Below the pieces are notes generated by a model. The model did not search any database. It saw only the letters and a program-made list of their open reading frames with translations, and had not been told where the DNA came from. From contig CAZHHG010000007.1 of NCBI GenBank assembly GCA_964532065.1, positions 1-64,000 on the forward strand: a DNA stretch of 64,000 bases. The letters run 5' to 3'. This document shows, one piece after another, positions 45,758 to 54,799 of the stretch. The position numbers and the translations under genes are program-made. The DNA comes from DSXH01 sp964532065 (lineage in GTDB: Bacteria; Bacteroidota; Ignavibacteria; Ignavibacteriales; Melioribacteraceae). Every line of letters begins with the position of its first letter. Positions within the stretch are counted from its first letter, which is position 1.

Positions 45758-46991
45758 GCATATGAAAGCAGTCCCTCTGCCAAGGAGATATTTCACTCCG
45801 ACTGTAATAGTAATTGCTGCTATTGCCGTGATCGGATTATTATTTGTTCTAGCAAGATTGATATTCGGAATTGGAGCAGTAACCAATTTATCTAATGAAT
45901 TCCCGTGGGGTATCTGGATCGGAATAGACGTAGCAGCGGGAGTAGCTCTTGCAGCCGGTGGTTTTACAACTGCTGCACTGGGTCATATAATGCATAAAGA
46001 GGAATACCATTTAATAACACGACCGGCATTGTTAACAGCGATGCTTGGCTATACATTCGTTGCAGCAAGTGTTGGAATCGACCTTGGAAGATACTATTAT
46101 ATCTGGCACCCTCTTATCATGTGGAATGGAAACTCTGCTCTCTTCGAAGTTGGTATGTGCGTAATGATCTATCTGACAGTCCTATATATTGAGTTTTTAC
46201 CAATTGTAACTGAACGTTTTATTGGAAGAGTTAATCTTCCCGGCTTCTTCCAAAGATTCAATAATCCTCTTGATCGACTTTTAAGAGCGCTGGACAGAGG
46301 TCTGGATAAAACGATGTTCATTTTCATTATTGCCGGAGTTGTTCTTTCATGTCTCCATCAATCCTCTCTAGGTACATTAATGATTATTGCCGGAGAGAAG
46401 ATGCATCCTTTATGGCAGACTCCGATTTTGCCGTTGCTATTCTTATTATCTGCTATGTCCGTCGGATTTCCGATGGTAATCTTCGAATCTTATTTAACCT
46501 CTAAGTCATTTAATTTGAAGCCCGAAACACACATCATGTCAAACCTCGGAAGTATGGTTGCCCCACTGCTCGGAATCTATCTTTCATTTAAGATAGGAGA
46601 TATGGTAATTCGACAGACATTCGTATACTTAACAGAGTTCAATACCGCAAGTGTGATGTTCATAATCGAAATCGTTATCGGTGTAGTTGTACCATTAAGA
46701 CTTTTCTTATCTCCGCAAATTCAGAAGTCGCCGTTAGGACTTTCAATAGCGGCATTCCTTGTAATTTTCGGTGTATTTCTGAACAGATTAAATAATTTCA
46801 TAGTGGCTTACAATCCGCCCTATGTATTCGAGAGTTACATACCGTCGATAGGTGAAATTTCAGTAACAGCAGGATTTATTGCTTTAGAGATTCTTTTATT
46901 CAGAGCTTTTGTAATGATATTCCCGATTATAAGCGTTCCACAACCTTCCGGTACAAAAGCGAAATTCTCGATAAGGAGTGCACAGTCATGA
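45750..46991 (+). CDS. hybB: HybB-like (NrfD/PsrC family) quinone-interacting membrane subunit
   Basis: 413 residues, about ten membrane helices. Strong HybB features: FPWGIWIGIDVAAGVALAAG, RPALLTAMLGYTFVAASVGI, LGRYYYIWHPLIMWNGNSAL and VLSCLHQSSLGTLMIIAGEK. The family carries no heme or cluster but holds the menaquinone/menaquinol site. Together with HybA it would move electrons between the quinone pool and the periplasm; NrfD-type subunits may also move protons. Overlaps the HybA gene by 8 bases and the cytochrome gene by 4 (ATGA), so translation is coupled. Confidence 0.92.
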   Translation: MSEHMKAVPLPRRYFTPTVIVIAAIAVIGLLFVLARLIFGIGAVTNLSNEFPWGIWIGIDVAAGVALAAGGFTTAALGHIMHKEEYHLITRPALLTAMLGYTFVAASVGIDLGRYYYIWHPLIMWNGNSALFEVGMCVMIYLTVLYIEFLPIVTERFIGRVNLPGFFQRFNNPLDRLLRALDRGLDKTMFIFIIAGVVLSCLHQSSLGTLMIIAGEKMHPLWQTPILPLLFLLSAMSVGFPMVIFESYLTSKSFNLKPETHIMSNLGSMVAPLLGIYLSFKIGDMVIRQTFVYLTEFNTASVMFIIEIVIGVVVPLRLFLSPQIQKSPLGLSIAAFLVIFGVFLNRLNNFIVAYNPPYVFESYIPSIGEISVTAGFIALEILLFRAFVMIFPIISVPQPSGTKAKFSIRSAQS

Positions 46992-48109
46992 AAAAGTTAC
47001 TAATACTCGTCACCTTGTCAATTCCTTTTCTACTTAATGCTCAATCCAAATTGAGTCCAACGCACGCAAATCAGAATCTTACCTGTTCTAATTGTCATTC
47101 ATGCGAAATACCGACAAAAGAGAATCCATGTATTAAACCATGTCCGCGCGAGAGTTTGGTAAGAATAGATCAGAAAGCCGAGGAAGGACCGAGAATACTA
47201 GTGATTGATAAACTGCGCGATACCGATATTTATGCGCCTGTGAAATTTACTCACCTTGCTCATGCTGAAATGTCCGACATGACCGGCGGTTGTAAAACCT
47301 GCCATCATTATAATCCTCCCGGAAATGTTATTGGTTGTTCAGATTGTCATGAAACTTCGCGAAAGAGAACCGATATAAGCAAACCGGATTTAAAAGGTGC
47401 TTATCATCAGCAGTGTATGAACTGTCACAGGTCCTGGAGCGGAAAGACAGACTGTATAGAATGTCATGATCTTAATAATAAATCGAAACCAACACCTGTA
47501 AAGACTCAGGAAAATAAATTAAAACGAATCCACCCAGAAATTAAGGCTCCAGATAAGATTAGATTCGACACTAAAACAGATAAAGGTAAATTCGTTACTT
47601 TCTATCATAAAGATCATACAGATTTATTCGGAATCGATTGTGCTGACTGTCATTCAAATGAAAGCTGTTCAAAGTGCCACTCGCAGATCAAAAAACCAGA
47701 TAGCGTAAAGAGGAATTTTGCGGAACAGCATAAAAAATGTTCAAGCTGTCATGAAACAAAAACAAACTGTACTACTTGTCATTCCAATTCGGAAGTATCT
47801 GGATTTAGTCATAAGGTATCAACCGGATTTGATCTATCGAAATTCCATTCAAAATTATCTTGTATAAGGTGCCATACAACACCTTCAAAATTTACAGGAT
47901 TGAACAAGGAATGCGTTACATGTCACGGCAGCTGGTCCGGTGAAAACTTCGATCACAAGATAACAGGTCTCGCTCTTGATGAAACACATTCTGAGGTTGA
48001 CTGCGAAAGCTGTCATAAAGAAAAAACATATTCTGAACCTTCCTGCAGCGACTGTCATGATGATCTTTCTTATCCAAAGGATAAGCCCGGAAAACTGGTG
48101 AAAAAATAG
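46988..48109 (+). CDS. Periplasmic multiheme cytochrome c (13 CxxCH)
   Basis: 373 residues with signal peptide ending in LNAQ. I count 13 CxxCH motifs spread from residue 33 to about 360, with many extra His for bis-His ligation (c3/c7-like spacing). The first motif is unusual: Cys33, 36, 39, 48 and 52-Pro form CxxCxxC-x8-CxxxCP, a ferredoxin-like pattern overlapping CSNCH. So 12 hemes plus an FeS cluster is an alternative to 13 hemes. Third gene of the HybA/HybB operon, and the most likely electron partner of HybA. No CxxCK catalytic heme, so not a nitrite reductase. Confidence 0.88.
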   Translation: MKKLLILVTLSIPFLLNAQSKLSPTHANQNLTCSNCHSCEIPTKENPCIKPCPRESLVRIDQKAEEGPRILVIDKLRDTDIYAPVKFTHLAHAEMSDMTGGCKTCHHYNPPGNVIGCSDCHETSRKRTDISKPDLKGAYHQQCMNCHRSWSGKTDCIECHDLNNKSKPTPVKTQENKLKRIHPEIKAPDKIRFDTKTDKGKFVTFYHKDHTDLFGIDCADCHSNESCSKCHSQIKKPDSVKRNFAEQHKKCSSCHETKTNCTTCHSNSEVSGFSHKVSTGFDLSKFHSKLSCIRCHTTPSKFTGLNKECVTCHGSWSGENFDHKITGLALDETHSEVDCESCHKEKTYSEPSCSDCHDDLSYPKDKPGKLVKK

Positions 48110-48110
48110 A

Positions 48111-49994
48111 ATGAAAGGACTTTCTGAAATAGGGATTTTTAAGAGAATAGGTTTGAAGCTGATATTTGTTGTGAGCTTTACGGCTATCATAACTATCGGA
48201 GTCTATTCTTATTTTAACATAAAATCCCAGAATGATGTGTTGCTATCTGAAGTGGAAAGACATTCTAATCAATTAAGTGAAACGGTTAAAAACAGCATGC
48301 GCTACAGCATGCTGTTAAACCAGAGGGAACACATTCAGGAAACGATCAGCACGATTGGAAAGGATCCGGCAATTCATGATGTAAGGATACTCAATAAAGA
48401 AGGATCGATAATTTATTCAACCCGTCAGGACGAAATTGGGAGTATGCTCGATAAAAAAGCTGAGAGCTGCTATGCATGCCATGCCGAGAATAAACCACTC
48501 GAAAAACTTCCTATGAAAGACCGGACAAGAATCTTCAGACTTCATCCGGATTCCACTCGTATTATGGGAATTGTAAATCCAATTTATAATGAAAAATCCT
48601 GTTGGGCAGCCGAGTGCCATGCGCACCCTAAGGAAGCAACCGTACTTGGAGTTCTTGATGTAAGCATCTCTCTCGGACCAATTGATGAACAATTACTGCA
48701 AAACCAGCTGCGCGTGTTACTTTTTGCAATAGTATCGATTACTGTAATCGGTTTTATAATTGGTTTCTTTGTGAAAAGATGGGTGGATGATCCCGCAAAG
48801 GAGCTTGTTAAGGCTACAAATGAGGTTGCGTTAGGAAATCTTAATTATTCAATTAAAGATCTCGGCAACGATGAGTTAGGCTACCTAGGTAAGTCGTTCA
48901 ACCATATGATTAAAAGATTGGATGAAACCCGGCTCCAACTTGTTCAATCTGATAAAATGGCTTCGCTAGGCCGACTCGCAGCCGGAGTAGCTCATGAAAT
49001 TAATAATCCCCTTACAGGCGTGCTTACATACAGCAGCTTTTTAATGAAACGGACCAAAGACAATCCTCAAATGCAGGAGGATTTAAATGTAATTGTTAGG
49101 GAAACTATGAGAAGTCGGGAGATTGTTAAAGGCCTGCTCGATTTCGCTAGACAATCTACTCCCAAGAAAAGTCCGGCAGACATAAACGAAGTGATTAAAA
49201 GGGCGGTAGCCGTTGCACATAATCAGTTGAAATACAGTAAAATTAATCTTGAAACCGAGCTGGATCAAAATCTTCCAAAGATTACTGCTGATGCAAACCA
49301 GATTCAGCAAGTCTGTCTTAATCTGTTGCTCAACGCAATAGATGCAATCGGAGAAAAAGGCGGAGTTATAAAAATCCGGACAAAAATTACAAGCCTTTCT
49401 CCAAAGGGTAATACTCAAATTAAGTCGGCTGTATGTTCTAAGAATCACAACCTCATATTCAAGGAATTTAAGATTGGAGGTTCACCGTCAATCCATATTA
49501 AGATCAAATCGAATGGGAATGAGGGATTCTTAAATCTGGATCCCACTTATGGAAGCAACAGACATTTCTTCGGCATAGCACTTTCAAAAAATCAATCGAT
49601 TAATTTAACATGTCCTACTTGCGACATTTCCTTAATCGAAAAAAATGAAAAATGCCCCGAATGCGGAGGACCGGTTTACAAAATAATATTACCAAACCAG
49701 GGTCATCTACTCGGTTGTGCATCATTTAATGACAACTGGCAGAAATGGGAATTCATAGACAGGGGCGGCGACAGGAAGTTTGTTGAAATAATGATTCAGG
49801 ATTCCGGTTGCGGTATACCACAAGAGAACATTCCAAAACTATTCGAGCCTTTCTTCTCTACCAAAGGTCAGAAAGGAACCGGACTTGGACTTGCAATTGT
49901 GTGGGGAATAATAGACAACCACAACGGATCTATTGATGTTGAAAGTGAAACGGGTAAAGGGACAACTTTTTCTATTAAATTACCGATGAATTAA
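48111..49994 (+). CDS. Heme-c-binding sensor histidine kinase with zinc-ribbon insert
   Basis: 627 residues. Membrane helices at about 13-37 and 198-221 flank a periplasmic sensor with two heme-type motifs: CYACH (Cys120) and the longer CWAAECH (Cys164, CX4CH). HAMP follows (about 222-275), then HisKA with His in GVAHEINNPLTG, and the HATPase N box near 400. About 125 extra residues (about 425-553) containing CPTC (500) and CPEC (514) interrupt the ATPase domain before DSGCGIP and GTGLGLAIVWG. It is probably a redox or ligand sensor for this electron-transfer cluster. It starts one base after the cytochrome gene and abuts its response regulator. Confidence 0.9.
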   Translation: MKGLSEIGIFKRIGLKLIFVVSFTAIITIGVYSYFNIKSQNDVLLSEVERHSNQLSETVKNSMRYSMLLNQREHIQETISTIGKDPAIHDVRILNKEGSIIYSTRQDEIGSMLDKKAESCYACHAENKPLEKLPMKDRTRIFRLHPDSTRIMGIVNPIYNEKSCWAAECHAHPKEATVLGVLDVSISLGPIDEQLLQNQLRVLLFAIVSITVIGFIIGFFVKRWVDDPAKELVKATNEVALGNLNYSIKDLGNDELGYLGKSFNHMIKRLDETRLQLVQSDKMASLGRLAAGVAHEINNPLTGVLTYSSFLMKRTKDNPQMQEDLNVIVRETMRSREIVKGLLDFARQSTPKKSPADINEVIKRAVAVAHNQLKYSKINLETELDQNLPKITADANQIQQVCLNLLLNAIDAIGEKGGVIKIRTKITSLSPKGNTQIKSAVCSKNHNLIFKEFKIGGSPSIHIKIKSNGNEGFLNLDPTYGSNRHFFGIALSKNQSINLTCPTCDISLIEKNEKCPECGGPVYKIILPNQGHLLGCASFNDNWQKWEFIDRGGDRKFVEIMIQDSGCGIPQENIPKLFEPFFSTKGQKGTGLGLAIVWGIIDNHNGSIDVESETGKGTTFSIKLPMN

Positions 49995-50783
49995 ATGAAT
50001 GCAGTTTCCGAAATATTGATAGTTGACGATGAGCAGGTAGTAATAGATTCAATTAGAAAAATCTGTGAGACCAATAACTATAAAACAGATTCTGCCCTGG
50101 ATGTTGAAACTGCATTAAACAAAATTGAAAAAGAAGAATACAGGATTATTATTTGCGATATTATGATGCCGGGAATTGATGGATTCCAGTTCCTGTCGGA
50201 ACTTCGCAATAAGAACATCGATACGCCGGTTGTAATAACATCGGGTTATTCTACTATAGAGAACGCAGTTAAATCACTTTATGGTGGCGCCCTCGATTTT
50301 ATTCCGAAACCTTTTACGTTCGATGAAATAACCGGGGTAATAAAAAGATGTTTAAAGTACCGTGACCTGACAGATCCATCAAAAGCCAGGAATCAGGCCA
50401 TTGTACACGTGCCATGCCCGGCCAAATATTTTCGCCTGGGTTATTCCTGCTGGGTTAATGAATTTCATGATGGATCAGTTTATGTTGGTGCAACCGATAT
50501 TTTTATAAAAACGATTGAAAACATAAAATCGATAGAATTTCTGGAAATCGATACGATGCTGAATCAGGCCGAACCTTTGATAAAATTAATTTCCGAAGAC
50601 GGGATTATTAACCAGCTCTATTCCGCTATAAGCGGTAGAATAATTGTATGTAATCAGAAATTATTAAATGACATAACTTTGCTTGAAAAAGATCCTTACT
50701 TCCAGGGATGGTTCTACAGGATGATACCGAGTCAGTATGACTATGAAAAGAGCCTGCTAACACCCTGTAGTTCGGATCGATAA
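49995..50783 (+). CDS. Response regulator with GcvH-like output domain
   Basis: 262 residues. The receiver (about 5-120) has acidic DDE, phospho-acceptor Asp in IIICDIMMPGIDG, Thr/Ser in VVITSGYST and Lys in IPKPFTF. The C-terminal domain (about 140-250) follows the glycine-cleavage H-protein pattern: YSCWVNEFHDGSVYVGATD, FLEIDTML, YSAISGRIIVCNQKLL, EKDPYFQGWFYRMIPS. The lipoyl-lysine position lies in SEDGIINQLYSAISG, which has no Lys. There is no DNA-binding domain. Its ATG directly follows the kinase stop codon, so it is the likely cognate regulator. Output probably by protein contact. Confidence 0.85.
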   Translation: MNAVSEILIVDDEQVVIDSIRKICETNNYKTDSALDVETALNKIEKEEYRIIICDIMMPGIDGFQFLSELRNKNIDTPVVITSGYSTIENAVKSLYGGALDFIPKPFTFDEITGVIKRCLKYRDLTDPSKARNQAIVHVPCPAKYFRLGYSCWVNEFHDGSVYVGATDIFIKTIENIKSIEFLEIDTMLNQAEPLIKLISEDGIINQLYSAISGRIIVCNQKLLNDITLLEKDPYFQGWFYRMIPSQYDYEKSLLTPCSSDR

Positions 50784-50812
50784 CAAAAGGACTTAAAACA
50801 AGGAGATATATT

Positions 50813-51961
50813 ATGCCTCTCTTCATATTAGCACTGGTCTTATTTATTGTGGCTGATGTAGTAATTAGATTCTCAATCAAAAAAATGAACGAGAAAAAAC
50901 TCCGTAAGGAACGGGAAGAGGTTCTGAATGAAAGTATTAACCTCGATTTCAGTAAAGAAGCGGTCTCGTTGAAACGTGCCGATGTTCCGAATCCTAAAGC
51001 CAGGATTTTATGTGTAGACGATGAAGATGTAATACTCGACAGCTTCAGGAAAATCCTTGTACTCGACGGTTATTCCGTTGATACAGTTAATACCGGATCA
51101 GAAGCCGCAAATCTTATAAAATCACTTCATTACGATTTTCTTTTTACAGATCTTAAAATGCCTGAGATGGACGGTGTTGAAGTTACAAAGCTTGTAAAAC
51201 ATCTCCGTCCCGATATCGATGTGATTATAATTACCGGTTATGCAACAGTTGAAACAGCCGTGGATTGTATGAAACTGGGTGCTATGGATTACGTTCAAAA
51301 ACCGTTCACTGAAGATGAATTACTTGAGTTTACCAAAAAATCCCTTATTAAGCGACAGGACCGGATTCAGAAACAATTGAAACCAAGAGTTCATATTGCC
51401 CATTTAACAGAAAAAGAGAAATTAGGTGCAGGAGAATTTGCAATTCCCGGTGGAGTATTCATTTCAGAAGGACATTGCTGGGCTTCCATTGGTCAGGATG
51501 GTACTGCTAAGGTCGGAATAGACGACTTTGCTAAGAAACTGATCGGCAAGATTTCCGGAATCGATTTTCCTAACCTCGGAATGAATATTGCGAAAGGTCA
51601 ACCTCTATTCACAATCAAGCAGGGGAACAGAACCATTCAGTTCATATCCCCAATCAGCGGGCAGGTAAAAAGTATTAACCACGAGCTGGCAGAAGATCTG
51701 GAAGCTCTCGACTTCACACCCTACGAAAAGAACTGGATCTGTTCCATCGACGCCGATAAACTTGATTCCGAATTAACACAACTTAAAATCGGAAAGAATG
51801 CGGTTACATTCTATCAGGATGAAATTGATAATTACGTTAAACAAATTAAAGAAATTACGAAAATCGAAATGCCCGAAAACTTTGAACTGCAGTGGGGTCA
51901 GATCGAAAAACTGGAAGAAAAAGACTGGTACATAATTACAGGCGAATTTTTTAAGAAATAG
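50813..51961 (+). CDS. Membrane-anchored response regulator with GcvH-like domain
   Basis: 382 residues. One N-terminal membrane helix (LFILALVLFIVADVVIRF) and a charged linker precede a receiver (about 63-180; Asp in FLFTDLKMPEMDG, Lys in VQKPFTE). A second GcvH-like domain (about 215-325) has EGHCWASIGQDGTAKVGIDD, IDFPNLGMNIAKGQPLF, ISPISGQVKSIN and YEKNWICSI. The lipoyl-Lys site is occupied by Asn/Arg. A helical tail follows. No DNA-binding motif. It is a paralogue of the preceding regulator, 29 bases downstream, with AAGGAGATATA as ribosome site. Membrane tethering of a receiver is unusual and suggests action on the electron-transfer complexes themselves. Confidence 0.85.
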   Translation: MPLFILALVLFIVADVVIRFSIKKMNEKKLRKEREEVLNESINLDFSKEAVSLKRADVPNPKARILCVDDEDVILDSFRKILVLDGYSVDTVNTGSEAANLIKSLHYDFLFTDLKMPEMDGVEVTKLVKHLRPDIDVIIITGYATVETAVDCMKLGAMDYVQKPFTEDELLEFTKKSLIKRQDRIQKQLKPRVHIAHLTEKEKLGAGEFAIPGGVFISEGHCWASIGQDGTAKVGIDDFAKKLIGKISGIDFPNLGMNIAKGQPLFTIKQGNRTIQFISPISGQVKSINHELAEDLEALDFTPYEKNWICSIDADKLDSELTQLKIGKNAVTFYQDEIDNYVKQIKEITKIEMPENFELQWGQIEKLEEKDWYIITGEFFKK

Positions 51962-52259
51962 TGTGTTACTGCGGGATTTATTCAAGCAATAGATCCCACT
52001 CTCAATCATAATTAAGTAGAGCTTCTTTTACCTTGAAGCTTTATTTGACAAAAAGGATTTATCTAAATATCTTGAGAAAAGATATATTAGTCCGTTATCT
52101 TATTTATGAGAATTAGGACAATATCCCGGATAGATTTTTTCCAGTTTTGAAATAAAATCCGGTAAATATTGATAAATGGAATAAAAACTAGTGGTTAATA
52201 TCTGCATGATTTTTGACGTAATAAAATGTTGAACAACAAAAAACCCTGTTGAGGTCGAT
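51962..52259. other. 298-base intergenic region before the 16-heme cytochrome gene
   Basis: No gene is seen. A weak terminator-like hairpin AGCTTC (52020-52025) / GAAGCT (52035-52040) is followed by TTATTT, which probably ends the regulator operon. A sigma-54-like TGGTTAATATCTGCA at 52192-52206 has only 9 bases between GG and GC and is not convincing. The rest is AT-rich and presumably carries the promoter of the next operon. Confidence 0.4.
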
Positions 52260-54704
52260 TTGAATATTAAATTCAGAATTTTGTCATCATCTTCTATAGT
52301 TTATTTATTAATAAGTCTGTTTTTTCTTACAATTAATCCGACACTGGCACAAGACTTCAATTGTTCCGATTGCCATGAAACATCTATTGCTAATTCAGTT
52401 CATAAGGAGGCAATTGATTGCCAGGGTTGTCATGAAGATGTTACTGATGAAGAGCATATCGAAAAAGGGGCGAAAAAAGTAAGTTGTGCAACTTGTCACG
52501 AGGAATATGTTGGTTCTGTAAATTCTGACATTCATCATAGGCTAAAGGTTAAAAATCCGCCTTCTTGTGTCTCCTGCCACGGAAATCATGAAATTCAAAA
52601 ACCCCCGACTGACAACAGACAAAAAACAAAGGATTACTGCGGTAAATGTCATACATCGGCAACTCTTGTTGGTAATTATCATGCGATGACAAAAATTGAT
52701 AAGAACAATTGTATCAGCTGCCACAAAACGATCGATACAAGAATGACGCTCCCCTCTTCAGTTCATAAAAATCTGGATTGTTCCGACTGTCATAACTTCA
52801 TTGCAAATAACCTAAAAAACCATCCTAAAAATCTAAATGTTACTCAATCTGCCGACTGTTATATATGTCACGGCGATGTTGCAAAAATTCACCGGGAAAG
52901 TATTCACGGAATTGCATTAAGCGAAGGGATTGATGAAGCAGCGAAATGCTGGGATTGCCATGGTTCTCATGATATCAAAAAAGTAGACGATCCATCAAGT
53001 AAAGTACATCCAACTAACATTGCCGCTACTTGCGGTAACTGCCATGATAATCCGGAACTTGCCAAGAAATTTGATATAGCTCTTCCGAATCCGGGATTTG
53101 TTTATTCACGATCAGTTCATGGAAAACTTGTTCTTCAGGGGAGAACTGATGCGCCGAATTGCAGCGATTGTCACGGTGTTCACGATATTAAAAATAAAAT
53201 CCAACCCGGAAGTAAAATATCGACATTTAACGCACCGGATATGTGCGGAAAGTGTCACAAAGAAATCTCCGACGAATATACTCAGTCGATCCACTGGATA
53301 CGGGCAAAAAAAGGATTCCGGGAATCCCCGGTCTGCGGCGACTGCCATAGTGAACATGGTATTCAGGCAATAACAACTGAAAATGAAAGACGCGAAGCCA
53401 GAATAATTCAAGAGAAGACATGTATTGTTTGCCATGAAAGTCCGCGTATAGCTGAAAGATTCGGAAAAGAAGGCGGACAGGCTTCCCTATACCAGGATAG
53501 CTACCACGGCCTTGCTGTAATGAGAGGAAGTGAAAAATCTGCAATGTGTATCGATTGCCACAATGTTCATAAAATTCTTCCGAGTGACCATCCTGAATCT
53601 TCTGTAAGTGAGGAAAACGTTACAACAACGTGTCAAAAATGCCATCCTGACGCAACGCCTGTTTTCTCACAGAGTTATTCACACCGTACAATGAATGAAA
53701 CATCGGCTAAAATTGAAAATTTCGTTGCAAATCTCTACTTCTGGCTCATTGTTTCGGTAATTGGTACAATGATTCTCCACAATCTTCTAATCTTTATTTA
53801 CGAAGTAAAAAAGAAACGAAGAAATATGCAGGGAGAAATTACAATTCCAAGATTTACTAAGAACGAAGTAATCCAGCACCTATTATTGCTAATTTCGTTT
53901 ATAACACTTGCTATAACCGGATTTGCACTTAAATATCATAGTAGCTGGTGGGCAGAATTGCTTCAAGCACTTGGAATGACTGAAATTGCAAGATCATATA
54001 TTCACCGCGGTGCAGCTGTTGTAATGATAGCCGTTGGTTTGTATCACATCTGGTACTTATTATTCACTCCTCGCGGACGAGATGTTCTCTTAAACTTAAT
54101 ACCAAAACTAAGCGACTTGCAGGAAGCACGCGATTCTATCCTCTACTATCTGAGAATAAAGAAACGTAAACCCCGTTACGATAAATACGACTATACAGAA
54201 AAAGCCGAGTACTGGGCACTCATTTGGGGAACGATAATAATGGGCGCTACAGGTTTCATTCTCTGGTTCCCTACAATAGTTGGAAATTGGGCCCCAACGT
54301 GGTTGATAAAAGTGAGTGAATTAATCCATTTCTACGAAGCTATTTTAGCTACACTTGCTATCGTTGTTTGGCATTGGTTCTTCGTGATCTTCCATCCGCA
54401 TGAATACCCGATGAGTTTAACCTGGATAGATGGTAAGATGACGCTCGACACATACAGGCATCATCATGAGAAACATTTTAGAAGAGTAGTTTTAGAATGG
54501 AAAGAGTACCAGTCAGGTAAAAGAGAATTGAAAAAAATGAGCCATTCAACATTACTGTTTACAAAAGCGTTAGAGGAAAAGGGATTGAATCCGGATCAGA
54601 TTATTGATGGCGAGTTAAACAACGATCCCGAATTAAGAGATTGGCTCGATAAAAAATTAAATCCAAATCCGGAAGAATCAACTGAATTTCCAAAGGAGAA
54701 ATAA
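52260..54704 (+). CDS. 16-heme cytochrome c fused to cytochrome b membrane domain (CbcL-like)
   Basis: 814 residues. Signal peptide ending TLAQ, then 16 CxxCH motifs between about residues 35 and 475. About five membrane helices follow (from about 490), with His residues on helices in the manner of a di-heme cytochrome b (QHLLLLISFITLAITGF, YHIWYLLF, HWFFVIFHPHEYP). This fusion type matches Geobacter CbcL, an inner-membrane menaquinol oxidase feeding periplasmic cytochromes; CbcL has nine c hemes, this one more. The start is TTG 52260 behind GAGGT at 52251, with no better codon. It is the second quinone-linked module of the cluster. Confidence 0.9.
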   Translation: MNIKFRILSSSSIVYLLISLFFLTINPTLAQDFNCSDCHETSIANSVHKEAIDCQGCHEDVTDEEHIEKGAKKVSCATCHEEYVGSVNSDIHHRLKVKNPPSCVSCHGNHEIQKPPTDNRQKTKDYCGKCHTSATLVGNYHAMTKIDKNNCISCHKTIDTRMTLPSSVHKNLDCSDCHNFIANNLKNHPKNLNVTQSADCYICHGDVAKIHRESIHGIALSEGIDEAAKCWDCHGSHDIKKVDDPSSKVHPTNIAATCGNCHDNPELAKKFDIALPNPGFVYSRSVHGKLVLQGRTDAPNCSDCHGVHDIKNKIQPGSKISTFNAPDMCGKCHKEISDEYTQSIHWIRAKKGFRESPVCGDCHSEHGIQAITTENERREARIIQEKTCIVCHESPRIAERFGKEGGQASLYQDSYHGLAVMRGSEKSAMCIDCHNVHKILPSDHPESSVSEENVTTTCQKCHPDATPVFSQSYSHRTMNETSAKIENFVANLYFWLIVSVIGTMILHNLLIFIYEVKKKRRNMQGEITIPRFTKNEVIQHLLLLISFITLAITGFALKYHSSWWAELLQALGMTEIARSYIHRGAAVVMIAVGLYHIWYLLFTPRGRDVLLNLIPKLSDLQEARDSILYYLRIKKRKPRYDKYDYTEKAEYWALIWGTIIMGATGFILWFPTIVGNWAPTWLIKVSELIHFYEAILATLAIVVWHWFFVIFHPHEYPMSLTWIDGKMTLDTYRHHHEKHFRRVVLEWKEYQSGKRELKKMSHSTLLFTKALEEKGLNPDQIIDGELNNDPELRDWLDKKLNPNPEESTEFPKEK

Positions 54705-54799
54705 AAAGAGATTATTGCCTCTTAATTTCTTATAAGCTATTTTAATAAAAGAATTATTGCTGTTTTTTTATTTCATTAATTAAATATCGGGAGGATATC

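Noticed and set aside
44843..46991. Hydrogenase-2 operon, suggested by HybA and HybB
   Set aside because: No NiFe large or small subunit or maturation gene is present on either side; a multiheme cytochrome occupies that place.
52192..52206. Sigma-54-like TGG...TGCA before the 16-heme cytochrome gene
   Set aside because: Only nine bases separate GG and GC (ten are required), the rest of the consensus is poor, and no TGAAACA site is nearby.
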